From JASHPR01 sp963815375 (GTDB taxonomy: Bacteria; Actinomycetota; Actinomycetes; Streptosporangiales; Streptosporangiaceae): DNA of 64,000 bases. Under the pieces are notes generated by a model, which worked only from the letters and a program-made list of their open reading frames with translations, searched no databases and had not been told where the DNA came from. This document shows positions 24,514-32,550 of this stretch, piece by piece. The translations under genes and the position numbers were made by a program. The stretch is taken from positions 1,364,001 to 1,428,000 of the forward strand of contig CAWFGX010000005.1 of NCBI GenBank assembly GCA_963815375.1, in the 5' to 3' direction. Position 1 is the first letter of the stretch; each line of letters opens with the position of its first letter.

Positions 24514-26027
24514 GCGCCGGGCCGACTGTCACCATCGACACCGGCACGCTGGAGGGTCTTGCTGGCGACGGCATGTTCCGGTTCTTCGGGATCCCGTTCG
24601 CCGCGTCTCCGGCGGGGGAGATGCGCTGGCGGCCGGCGGCGCCACCGCGACCGTGGGACGGCGTCCGGCTGGCGACGAGCTTCGCGCCGGCGCCGGTGCA
24701 GAGCCAGCCGCGACGCCGCTCGATCATGTACCAGGCGAACTTCGCCGAGCCGCGCGAGCTCGTGATGAGCGAAGATTGCCTGTACCTCAACGTCTGGACG
24801 CCCGAGCTCGGTGCCGCTGGCCTGCCAGTGATGGTGTGGGTGCCCGGTGGCGGCAACCGCTTCGGCTGGGGCACCCAGGGCATCTACGACGGCACGCACC
24901 TCGCCCGCCGCGGCGTCGTGGTCGTCACGCTGAGCTACCGGCTCGGGGCTCTCGGCTTCCTCTCCCACGCCGAGCTGCGCCGCGAGTCAGCGGACGGCGC
25001 CGCGGGCAACTACGCGCTCACCGACGTCCTGGCCGCGCTGGGCTGGGTGCAGCGGAACGTCGCTGCCTTCGGGGGCGACCCCGGCGCCGTGACGATCTTC
25101 GGGAACAGCGCAGGCGCCGCCCACATCAGCCACCTGATGGCCTCCCCGCTCGCCAGCGGGCTGTTCCGCCGGGCGATAGGCCAGAGCGGCAGCGGCTTCA
25201 AGCCGATGGCCTCGGCGGCGGAGGCGGACGCGGACGGAGTCCGGTTCGCGCAGGACCATCGAGCCTCGACGCTCGCTGAGCTGCGGGACCTCGGGGCCGC
25301 CGAGCTCGTCGGCGGGAGCTTCGAGGTGATCGTTGACGGCCATGTACTCGAGCAGCCGACCCGTGCGGTGTTCGAGTCCGGTGGCCAGATCGCCGTGCCG
25401 TTGCTGGCCGGCACCAGCGACGACGAGGGATCGCCTTACGCGGCGCGCTACGACGCCGCCAGCTTCCGCGCGCACGCCGGTCGCCAGGGGGTAGACGCCG
25501 AGGAGTACCTCAGCGTCTACCCCGCCGCAACCGATGAGGAGGCGGCTCGTTCGTCCCGGCGCAGTACCAGCTGCGCCCGCTTCTACTGGCCGCTCTGGAA
25601 GTGGGCGACCACGCACGCGCGCACGAGCGGCCAGCCCGTGTACATGTACCGGTTCGAGCGGGTCCCGCCGCTGCCGCCGGATCTGGATTTGCTGGCACCG
25701 CCCGACGGCGCGGGAGGCTACGGCGCATTTCACACCGCCGAGCTGTTCTACATGTGGGACAACCTGCAGGCGCGACCCTGGCCGTGGCAGGAGCACGACG
25801 CCCGGCTCGCCGCGGCGATGGCCGGCAGCTGGGTGTCCTTCGCCGCAACCGGGGACCCCGGTGCGCCCGGTGGCGCCGGCGCGGGCGAGCGGTGGGAGCC
25901 GGTGGCCGACCCGCTCAAGGGCCCGGTGATGCGCTTCGGCGACGAGATCCGCCTCGGCCCGCTGCCCGAGCTGGCGGCGCTCGAGCTGCAGGACAAGACC
26001 GAGCGTGACCTCAGGAGGAGAACATGA
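24510..26027 (+). CDS. Type-B carboxylesterase/lipase family protein
   Basis: 505 residues. Family landmarks occur in order: SEDCLYLNVW (about 87-96), the oxyanion-hole PGGGNRFG (about 112-119), and NVAAFGGDPGAVTIFGNSAG with nucleophile Ser200, then conserved acid and histidine regions (FHTAELFYM near 410). The elbow has Asn (GNS) where most relatives have Glu (GES). No signal peptide is seen, so it is probably cytosolic. The GTG start overlaps the amidohydrolase stop by four bases; its own stop overlaps the next ATG. It would cleave a carboxylic ester or carbamate in the pathway. Confidence 0.92.
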   Translation: MSAGPTVTIDTGTLEGLAGDGMFRFFGIPFAASPAGEMRWRPAAPPRPWDGVRLATSFAPAPVQSQPRRRSIMYQANFAEPRELVMSEDCLYLNVWTPELGAAGLPVMVWVPGGGNRFGWGTQGIYDGTHLARRGVVVVTLSYRLGALGFLSHAELRRESADGAAGNYALTDVLAALGWVQRNVAAFGGDPGAVTIFGNSAGAAHISHLMASPLASGLFRRAIGQSGSGFKPMASAAEADADGVRFAQDHRASTLAELRDLGAAELVGGSFEVIVDGHVLEQPTRAVFESGGQIAVPLLAGTSDDEGSPYAARYDAASFRAHAGRQGVDAEEYLSVYPAATDEEAARSSRRSTSCARFYWPLWKWATTHARTSGQPVYMYRFERVPPLPPDLDLLAPPDGAGGYGAFHTAELFYMWDNLQARPWPWQEHDARLAAAMAGSWVSFAATGDPGAPGGAGAGERWEPVADPLKGPVMRFGDEIRLGPLPELAALELQDKTERDLRRRT

Positions 26028-26899
26028 AGCTGGTGACGTTCGATGACGGCCTCGTCGGCCGGCTCGCTGAGGACCTGGTTCTCGAGCTGGGCTGCGCCTC
26101 GATGCGGGAGTATTTCGAACGGGGCGGGGGCGTTCCCGAGACGGGCAGGCGGTTCGCCGCCACCGAGGTCCGCCTGCGCGCGCCGATCGTGCCGAAGAAG
26201 TTCTTCCACACAGCAGGGAACTTCCTTGAGCACCACCAGGACCTCGAGCGCGTGAACTGGTCCCACCCAGTCAACAAGGGAATCGTGTTCTTCCAGAACG
26301 TTGACGCCATCATCGGCCCGGAGGATGCCGTTGTTTACCCGCCGCAGCTGACCGAGGAGCTGGACTACGAGCTGGAGATGGCGATCATCATCGGCAAGCC
26401 GGGCAAGTTCTTCTCGGCCGCGGAGGCCCCCGACCACATCGCCGGCTACATGATCTTCAATGACATCACCGCCCGTGACATCCAGCGCCGCGAGATGAAG
26501 TCCGGGGTCTTCTCCTTCTCCAAGGCGATCGACACGTTCTGCCCGATCGGCCCGTACATCGTCACAGCGGACGACATCCCTGATGCCCACGACCTCGACA
26601 TGGAGCTGCGGGTCAACGGGCAGATCCGGCAGAAGTCGAACACCAGTCACATGTCCGTGACGATTCCCCAGCTTGTGGCGTACCACTCGCCTCAGTGCTA
26701 CAGCGCGGGGGACATCGTCACCACCGGCACGATCGCCGGCGTCGCGGCGAGCACTGCCGATCCGCAGGCGAACTACCTGCGGCCGGGCGATGTCGTCGAG
26801 GCGCAGATCGAAGGCCTCGGCATCCTGCGCAACACCGTAGTCAGCTGGGAGCAGGCGCACGGTTCGCCACCGCCGCCGCGGGACCAGTGGACCCTGTAG
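26024..26899 (+). CDS. Fumarylacetoacetate hydrolase (FAH) family protein (second copy)
   Basis: 291 residues. Metal-site motifs LDYELEMAIIIG, NDITARDIQ and TGTIAGVAAS place it in the FAH fold, with an N-terminal domain (about 1-65) seen in acylpyruvase-type members. The start is preceded by AGGAGG and overlaps the esterase stop as ATGA. Expected role: hydrolysis or decarboxylation of a 2,4-dioxo or 2-oxo-enoate intermediate after ring opening. It differs clearly from the FAH gene at the window start. Confidence 0.92.
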   Translation: MKLVTFDDGLVGRLAEDLVLELGCASMREYFERGGGVPETGRRFAATEVRLRAPIVPKKFFHTAGNFLEHHQDLERVNWSHPVNKGIVFFQNVDAIIGPEDAVVYPPQLTEELDYELEMAIIIGKPGKFFSAAEAPDHIAGYMIFNDITARDIQRREMKSGVFSFSKAIDTFCPIGPYIVTADDIPDAHDLDMELRVNGQIRQKSNTSHMSVTIPQLVAYHSPQCYSAGDIVTTGTIAGVAASTADPQANYLRPGDVVEAQIEGLGILRNTVVSWEQAHGSPPPPRDQWTL

Positions 26900-27795
26900 C
26901 AGCGCCCCCGCCGCTGCCGGTGCCGGCCGTGGCGTCGCTGCCCTCCGAGGCGCTCCGTAGCCCGGTCTACGATTTCCCGGCGCTGGCGCTCGTGCTGATC
27001 GAGGCGGGGACCGGCGGCGCGAGCGGGCAGCCGGACGGAACTCACCGCCGGGGCGAGCCCGGCGCGCTCCTGGAACGGCTGCAGGCTGGCGGGTTCGGTC
27101 TGGCTGCTCGTGACGAGTCGCTGCTGCCGCCGCGCGCCGCTCACGTCGGCCCCGCTCCTGCACCGCGCTATCTCGCCGCCTTGGGGCTTGGCTCGCCGCA
27201 GAATGCCGCTTGCCTGCGGCGGCGCCTCGGCGTGGCGGCGCCCCGCGGCGAGACCCCGCGCGAGGTGGCAGACGCTGCCGGCCTCGGCCAGCGATCCGCC
27301 TGGACACTGTGGACGCGCCTGGCCGCGGCCGGCCCGCGCTCGGGGGAGGCGTCCATGCTCTACGTGGTCGTGATGAGCCCTCCCGAACTCGCCGATCGGG
27401 CGGGTGCTGACGAATTCGAGCGGTACTACGCCGATCGGCATCTTGGCGAGATCGTCGAGGAGATCGGCTACCTGCGGGCGTCGCTGTTTGCCGCTGCGAG
27501 CCTGCCCGACGGCGGCTGGCGGCACGGACCGGGCCGGTACCTCGCCGTCTACGAGGCCGCCGGCGAGCAGGCGCTGCAGCGGCAGGCAGCGCGGGTGCAG
27601 GCCATGGCGAGCCAGCGTTTCGACGGGGCGCCACCTGGATGGGTATCGCGCCGGGTCGCCTGGCGCGCTGCCTTCCGGCCGATGGCACCGCTGGCCGGCT
27701 CAGGCAGGGCCGAGGCCGCCGGCACGCGCTGTGGCCAGGCAGAACCTGCACCGGCCGTCCCCGATGGACTCGATTCCCGCGGGCCAGACGAGTAG
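26887..27795 (+). CDS. EthD-like dimeric alpha/beta-barrel protein with extra N-terminal region
   Basis: 302 residues from a GTG overlapping the FAH stop region. The C-terminal part (about 158-265) starts MLYVVVMSPPEL and contains FERYYADRHLGEIVEEI, resembling EthD/ferredoxin-like barrels, which often act as small monooxygenases, lyases or decarboxylases. The N-terminal about 150 residues are Ala/Pro/Arg-rich with a possible degenerate second barrel (ALVLIEAGTGG and RYLAALGLGS), which would mirror a two-barrel protein. The internal ATG before LYVVVM could be an alternative start. Function is not established. Confidence 0.6.
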   Translation: MDPVAAPPPLPVPAVASLPSEALRSPVYDFPALALVLIEAGTGGASGQPDGTHRRGEPGALLERLQAGGFGLAARDESLLPPRAAHVGPAPAPRYLAALGLGSPQNAACLRRRLGVAAPRGETPREVADAAGLGQRSAWTLWTRLAAAGPRSGEASMLYVVVMSPPELADRAGADEFERYYADRHLGEIVEEIGYLRASLFAAASLPDGGWRHGPGRYLAVYEAAGEQALQRQAARVQAMASQRFDGAPPGWVSRRVAWRAAFRPMAPLAGSGRAEAAGTRCGQAEPAPAVPDGLDSRGPDE

Positions 27796-27800
27796 AATAA

Positions 27801-27815
27801 TGGAAGTCGGTTTTA
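27801..27815. promoter_or_regulatory. Putative cluster operator, site 7
   Basis: TGGAAGTCGGTTTTA matches the motif with one change in each arm. It lies just after the EthD-like gene stop and about 140 bases upstream of the next SDR start at 27954, in a locally AT-richer tract. Confidence 0.48.
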
Positions 27816-27953
27816 CGTACTGTAAGTGACGGCTGGGCGGTGATTATCGACTGGCCGCAGTTCGGCTGTATCGCCGTCATAGTCACCGGCGTACGGCACG
27901 GCCGTGAGAGGTCGGCGGCAGCGCCTCCGGCCACTGAGAGGGGATCCGATCCA

Positions 27954-28778
27954 GTGGCGGACAGTGTGATCTCGGACCAGGAGCGACCGACGACGTGGAC
28001 GACTCCCGTCTACCCTCGCTTTCTCGACAAGTGGGTGCTCGTCACCGGAGCCAGCGGAGGGTTCGGCTCGGCGCTCGCTGAGCGGGCGGCGGCGGAGGGG
28101 GCCAACGTCATCGTTCATTACAACTCCTCTGCCGAGGCGGCCGAGCGCATGGCCAGGCTGGTGCGCGGCTACGGGCGTGAGGCGGCGGTCCTGCAGGCCG
28201 ACATCCGCGACTGGGGCCAGGTCAAGGCGCTGGCCACCGAGGCCTTCGCGATCACCGGCGGTGTGGATGTCCTCGTCAACAACGTCGGGGACATCGCTAC
28301 CGACCAGATGTCCTGGCGCGACGTCAAGGAGAGCGTGATCGACCGCGTGCTCGAAGTCGACATCAAAGGCACCATGCTGATGATTCACGAGTTCGGCACC
28401 CGGATGCTCGACCAGGGCCGTGGCTCGATCGTCAATATCGGCTCGACCGTCGTCGTGCGCGGCAGCCCCCGCGCTCCGCAGTACGCCGCAGGCAAGTACG
28501 GGATGCTCGGTCTGACGAAGTCGTACGCGGCGGCGTTCGCCCCGACCGTGCGGGTCAACGCCTTCGCACCGGGTTTCATGGAGACGCCCGGAACCCTCGC
28601 GCGTGAGGACTGGAACTCCGGCCGGCGTGAGCTCGTGCTCAGCCAGACTCCGCTGGGGAGGATTCCCGCGCCGCACGAGCTCGCGCCAGCTGCGCTGTTC
28701 CTGGCGACCGACGAGGCATCGCACATGACGGGCAACTATTTGATGTGCGACGGCGGCTACTCGATGATCGGCGCTTAG
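27954..28778 (+). CDS. Short-chain dehydrogenase/reductase (SDR) 2
   Basis: 274 residues from GTG 27954, which follows GAGAGGGG at ten bases. The frame is open further upstream but with non-family sequence. Cofactor motif TGASGGFGSALA, NNVGD, catalytic YAAGK and the C-terminal MTGNYLMCDGG segment are all present, so it looks active. It starts a five-gene unit (SDR, SDR, alpha/beta hydrolase, BBE oxidase, small Dabb-like protein). The next SDR begins two bases after its stop. Confidence 0.92.
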   Translation: MADSVISDQERPTTWTTPVYPRFLDKWVLVTGASGGFGSALAERAAAEGANVIVHYNSSAEAAERMARLVRGYGREAAVLQADIRDWGQVKALATEAFAITGGVDVLVNNVGDIATDQMSWRDVKESVIDRVLEVDIKGTMLMIHEFGTRMLDQGRGSIVNIGSTVVVRGSPRAPQYAAGKYGMLGLTKSYAAAFAPTVRVNAFAPGFMETPGTLAREDWNSGRRELVLSQTPLGRIPAPHELAPAALFLATDEASHMTGNYLMCDGGYSMIGA

Positions 28779-28780
28779 CG

Positions 28781-29551
28781 ATGGCGGGCCGCTTGTCGGG
28801 CAAGGTTGCCTTCGTCACCGGCGTCGGCGGGGGGATCGGCAGAGGATGCGCCCTGAAGTTCGCTGCGGAGGGCGCCACCGTGGTTGGGTGCGACATCAAC
28901 GCCAAGACCGCAAAGGCGACCGGCGCGGAGGCGACGAGGGCCGGCCTGGCGATAGAGGTGATCGCTCCCGTCGACCTGTGCGACCCGGGTGACGTCGAGC
29001 GCTTCATCGGCGCCGCCAGTGCCCACGGCCGGATCGACGTGCTGCTCAACGCCGCCGCGATCGCCCCGCACATGGCGCCGATCGCGACGATGGACTACGA
29101 GTCCCAGTGGCGGCCGACGATCACCGGCGAGGTCGACATCGTGTTCCTCGCCTGCCAGGCGGCATGGCCGTATCTCGTGGCGAGCGGTCATGCTTCGGTG
29201 ATCAACTTCGCCTCCGTCACGGCCTTCCGCGGCAGCCGGCAGTTCGCGATGATCGCGCACGCGGCTGGCAAGGGCGCGGTACTGGCGATGACCCGCCAGA
29301 TCGCACTCGAGGGGGGCGAGCACGGCATCCGGGCGAACACAATCGCGCCCGGCATGGTGCGCACGCCGGCGACGACGCTGGCCGGGGCGCATGAGAGCGG
29401 GCTGTCCGCCGAGCTGAAGGCGCGCCGGGTGATCGACCGGGTCGGCGAGCCCGAGGACATTGCCAACTGCGCCGTCTACCTCGCCTCTGACGAGTCGCCG
29501 TGGGTGACCGGGAGCAACTTCGTCATTGACGGGGGCGTGCTGGCCCTGTGA
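28781..29551 (+). CDS. Short-chain dehydrogenase/reductase (SDR) 3, catalytic Tyr replaced by His
   Basis: 256 residues with a normal cofactor loop TGVGGGIGRG, an Asp in VGCDINAK suggesting NAD(H), and the C-terminal TGSNFVIDGG. The expected YxxxK active site reads HAAGK in the segment AMIAHAAGKGAV, so the catalytic tyrosine is a histidine while the lysine is kept. That could lower or change activity, or reflect a non-dehydrogenase role. It lies two bases after SDR 2, so the two might form a heteromer. Confidence 0.9.
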   Translation: MAGRLSGKVAFVTGVGGGIGRGCALKFAAEGATVVGCDINAKTAKATGAEATRAGLAIEVIAPVDLCDPGDVERFIGAASAHGRIDVLLNAAAIAPHMAPIATMDYESQWRPTITGEVDIVFLACQAAWPYLVASGHASVINFASVTAFRGSRQFAMIAHAAGKGAVLAMTRQIALEGGEHGIRANTIAPGMVRTPATTLAGAHESGLSAELKARRVIDRVGEPEDIANCAVYLASDESPWVTGSNFVIDGGVLAL

Positions 29552-29561
29552 GACACGCCCG

Positions 29562-30341
29562 GTGACCAGGGAAGGCAGTGCCATCAGCACGCTCGTGCTC
29601 ATCCCCGCAGTCGGGCTCGAGGCCCGCATGTTCGACCGCGTGGTCCCGCAGGGCCGCCCAAGTGCGCGCCACGTCCTGCCCGGGTTCGGGTCGAGGCCGC
29701 GGGCAGCGCGCCAGCCGACGATGGCGGATCTCGCCGACGAGGTGGCAGCCAGCCATCCTGGCGACCTCGACCTCGTCGGCGTGTCCTTCGGCGGGATGGT
29801 CGCCCAGCACATCGCGCTGCGCCACTCCGGGCGGGTTCGCTCGATGATGCTGGTCTGCACCCATGCCGGCGCCGACCCGGCGCTTGCGCTCGAGCGTGCA
29901 CGAGCCGCCGAGGAAGGCGGGATGGCATCGGTGCTCGGCAGTACGCTGGCGCGCTGGTTCATGCCCGAGACGCTGGCGGCGCGCCCGGAGCCCGACGGCG
30001 TCGGCTACGCCCGGGCGACCCTGCTCGCGCTCGACCCCCGCTGCTACGCGGACGGCTGGAGGGCAATGGCCACGCACCAGACGCTCGGGCGCCTCATCGA
30101 CGTGACGGCGATGACGACGTGCCTGGCCGGCACGGCCGACACAGCCGCGCCCCCCGACCGCGCTCGCGAGATCGCGGAGCGCATTCCGGGCGCCCGGCTC
30201 CGCCTTATGGAGGGCGCCCACATGCTGCCGATCGAGCGGCCGCGGGAGTTCGCCGCTGAGCTGGCCGAGCATCTCGAGTGGGTCGACAGTGCCTCGCCTC
30301 GCACCGCCGCGCGCAAAAGGACTGGCGAGCATGTCCAGTGA
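29562..30341 (+). CDS. Alpha/beta hydrolase
   Basis: 259 residues from GTG 29562. The nucleophile elbow GVSFGGMVAQ, a candidate acid in AGTADTAAPP and the histidine in EGAHMLP make a complete Ser-Asp-His triad in the usual order. The cap region is small. The family includes C-C hydrolases, enol-lactone hydrolases and esterases; 3-oxoadipate enol-lactonase-like enzymes have this size and layout. It overlaps the BBE oxidase gene downstream by 11 bases. Confidence 0.88.
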   Translation: MTREGSAISTLVLIPAVGLEARMFDRVVPQGRPSARHVLPGFGSRPRAARQPTMADLADEVAASHPGDLDLVGVSFGGMVAQHIALRHSGRVRSMMLVCTHAGADPALALERARAAEEGGMASVLGSTLARWFMPETLAARPEPDGVGYARATLLALDPRCYADGWRAMATHQTLGRLIDVTAMTTCLAGTADTAAPPDRAREIAERIPGARLRLMEGAHMLPIERPREFAAELAEHLEWVDSASPRTAARKRTGEHVQ

Positions 30342-31695
30342 GCGGATCATCCTGGAGCGCGGCGAGCCAGGATACGAGCAGGCTCGCCTGGGCGCCATCT
30401 GGAACGCCCGCAAGCCGGCGCGCTATCCCGACGCTATCGTCGTCGCCAGGGACGAGGACGACGTCGCCGCAGCGGTCAAGCTGGCACGCGAGCGCGAGCA
30501 GCCGGTCAGTGTCCGCTCCGGCGGCCACAGCTGGATAGCCGACGCCGTGCGCGACGGCGGGGTGCTCGTTGACCTCTCCGCGCTCAACGCGATCTCGATC
30601 GAGAAGGACGCCAGGACCTTCAGCATTCAGCCCGGCGCCCGCAGCAAGAACGTCGCGATGGCGCTGACGGCATCCGGCATGTCGTTTCCCACCGGGCACC
30701 AGCCGACGGTCGGTCTCGGCGGGTTCATCCTCGGTGGCGGGTACGGCTGGAACGGGCGTACTCACGGGCCGGCGTGCCTGTCCGTCGAGGCGATCGACGT
30801 CGTGCTTGCCAACGGCGAGCTCGTCCACGCCGACGACCGCAGCGATCCCCGTCTGATGTGGGCGGCGCGGGGCGCGGGCCCCGGCTTCTTCGGCGTTGTC
30901 ACCCGCTTCTACCTGCGCGGGCACGAGCCTTACCAGCGCATCGTCCACACGGCGTATGTCTTCCCCGCTGAGCTGCGCGACGACGTGCTGCTCTGGTCGT
31001 ATGAGACGCTGCCGTCGATGCCGGCACAAGTCGAGCCGATGCTGAGCTTCCGCTTCGACAAGCAGTTTGGCGAGATGGTCGTCGCCGTCTCCGCGGCCGC
31101 TTTCCTCACCGACGGGACTGGTCCCGAGGTGCTCGACCCGGTCCATGCCTGTCCCTTCGCCGGCCGGGCGATCAGGTCGGCCATCGCGCAGCCGACAGAC
31201 TTCCCTGCGCTCTACGCCGGCACCGAGGCGGCGACTCCGGAGGGGCTACGGTACGCGGTCGACGGCATCTGGCTCGACGGGCCAGGTACGGAGATCATCA
31301 AGCGGGCACGGCCGCTGCTGGACGCCACGCCCGCCGATGAGAGTTTCCTGCTCTGGATGCTATGGGGCCACTACCCGCCGTCGGCCAGCGCCTGCTGGTC
31401 GACGCAGGGCAGGCTGTACCTGTCGCCGAGCGCGGGCTGGTCCGAGCCCGCCGGCGACCTCGCCCACGAGTACTGGACCCATGCCGAGCTAGGCGAGCTG
31501 CAGGATCTCTCGCTTGGCGCGCAGCTCTCGGACGCCAACCCGGCGGACCGCCCGGACAACGGGCTGTCGGCGGAGAATGCCGGGGGCCTCGAAGAGCTGC
31601 GCAAGGTCTATGACCCCGACGGGCGGTTCCGCTCGTACATGACGCCTGCGGAGTCGGGGACAGCGCTGGGGGCGTCACGACGGAGGCAGCGATGA
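30331..31695 (+). CDS. Berberine-bridge-type FAD-dependent oxidoreductase (copy 2)
   Basis: 454 residues, the same length as the copy at 2253. The FAD_binding_4 domain has RSGGHSW with His66 for covalent FAD attachment, but the segment corresponding to the second anchor reads TGHQPTVGLGG without cysteine, so only a single covalent bond is expected. The C-terminal YDPDGRFRSY is the BBE element. Loss of the bicovalent link generally lowers redox potential and reshapes the active site, so the two oxidases probably act on different intermediates. The ATG lies inside the end of the hydrolase gene. Confidence 0.92.
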   Translation: MSSERIILERGEPGYEQARLGAIWNARKPARYPDAIVVARDEDDVAAAVKLAREREQPVSVRSGGHSWIADAVRDGGVLVDLSALNAISIEKDARTFSIQPGARSKNVAMALTASGMSFPTGHQPTVGLGGFILGGGYGWNGRTHGPACLSVEAIDVVLANGELVHADDRSDPRLMWAARGAGPGFFGVVTRFYLRGHEPYQRIVHTAYVFPAELRDDVLLWSYETLPSMPAQVEPMLSFRFDKQFGEMVVAVSAAAFLTDGTGPEVLDPVHACPFAGRAIRSAIAQPTDFPALYAGTEAATPEGLRYAVDGIWLDGPGTEIIKRARPLLDATPADESFLLWMLWGHYPPSASACWSTQGRLYLSPSAGWSEPAGDLAHEYWTHAELGELQDLSLGAQLSDANPADRPDNGLSAENAGGLEELRKVYDPDGRFRSYMTPAESGTALGASRRRQR

Positions 31696-31988
31696 TCTAC
31701 CACATGATCTTCCAGGAGATCGCTCCCGGGACAAGCGAGGCGGATCTGGAGGCGATGGCGGAGCGGACGGCTAGCTACACGCAGATCGACGGCATCGAAC
31801 AGGCGATCTCAGGGCCCAACCTCGGCATCGCCCCGTTCCACGACGGCCTGACGAACGCCTCCTTGATCGTGGCGCGCGACGAGGCGGCGCTGCGAGCCTT
31901 CCTCGCCCACCCGCAGCACCAGGCATCTGTGCAGGCGAACGGGCCACTCATCAAGCGGCGCGTGATCATGGATATCGAGCACCCGTAG
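31692..31988 (+). CDS. Small Dabb-like (dimeric alpha/beta barrel) protein
   Basis: 98 residues. The pattern starts MIYHMIFQEI, continues with a helix of repeated Glu/Ala and HDGLTNASLIV, then HPQHQASVQANGPLI, and ends with a beta strand. This is the stress-responsive A/B-barrel layout. Such proteins act as small oxygenases, cyclases or decarboxylases, or have no known activity. ATG overlaps the BBE oxidase stop by four bases, so they are probably made together. It is the last gene of the 27954 unit. Confidence 0.8.
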   Translation: MIYHMIFQEIAPGTSEADLEAMAERTASYTQIDGIEQAISGPNLGIAPFHDGLTNASLIVARDEAALRAFLAHPQHQASVQANGPLIKRRVIMDIEHP

Positions 31989-31995
31989 CCGGTGC

Positions 31996-32015
31996 GCCGG
32001 CGCTGGGCCGCCGGC
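31996..32015. terminator. Hairpin between convergent genes
   Basis: GCCGGCG, a six-base loop and CGCCGGC form a perfect 7-bp stem in the short gap between the converging small-barrel gene and the VOC gene. There is no T-tract, as is common in high-GC actinomycetes, so termination is inferred from position and symmetry. Confidence 0.45.
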
Positions 32016-32036
32016 CCGGGCTCCGGCTCCGGCTGG

Positions 32037-32504
32037 CTAGCCCTTGGCCGGTGTCTCGATCAGCTCGAGCAGGATCCCGTCCGGCCCGATGGCGAAGGTG
32101 ACCTGGTTGCCGCCGAACGGCCCCAGGCGCGGCTCGGTGATGAACCCGACGCCGTGGGCTGCCATGCGGCGATGGAGCGCGGCGAGATCCTCGACCTCGA
32201 AGGCGAGGTGCGCTGCCCCGGCACTCGCCTGGTGCGAGATCGGGCTGTCGGGCGCAGGGTCGAACTCCAGCAGTTCGACAGTGACGCCATAGCCCTCGAG
32301 GTAGACGATGCGGACCTTGGTGCCAGGCACGCCGCGGCGCAAGTCGGCGAGCCATCCGTCACTGGGAACGTCGCGCACCTTTGTCATGCCGAGGAGATCG
32401 ACGAAGACCGCCAGCGCGGCATCCATGTCGGAGACCTGGATGCCGGTGTGGAGGGCTCTCGCCAGCCGTCCCCCCAGCTCAGCTTCCTGCACGTGCTCAG
32501 CCAT
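32037..32504 (-). CDS. VOC (glyoxalase/bleomycin-resistance fold) family protein
   Basis: 155 residues. The N-terminal half contains HTGIQVSDMDAALAVFVDLLGM and the C-terminal half AAHLAFEVEDLAALHRRMAAHG, the paired beta-alpha-beta modules of this fold; metal-site candidates are the N-terminal His, a central Glu and the C-terminal Glu in LLELIET. Possible roles are isomerase, epimerase, dioxygenase or lyase. Two adjacent ATG codons exist (32507 and 32504); the second has better spacing to AAGGAG. It follows the FMN oxidase gene on the minus strand. Confidence 0.88.
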   Translation of the reverse strand: MAEHVQEAELGGRLARALHTGIQVSDMDAALAVFVDLLGMTKVRDVPSDGWLADLRRGVPGTKVRIVYLEGYGVTVELLEFDPAPDSPISHQASAGAAHLAFEVEDLAALHRRMAAHGVGFITEPRLGPFGGNQVTFAIGPDGILLELIETPAKG

Positions 32505-32550
32505 CATGCTCCTTCGTCGATGAGTACGGCACCTCGCGTCCGCGCGGCCG

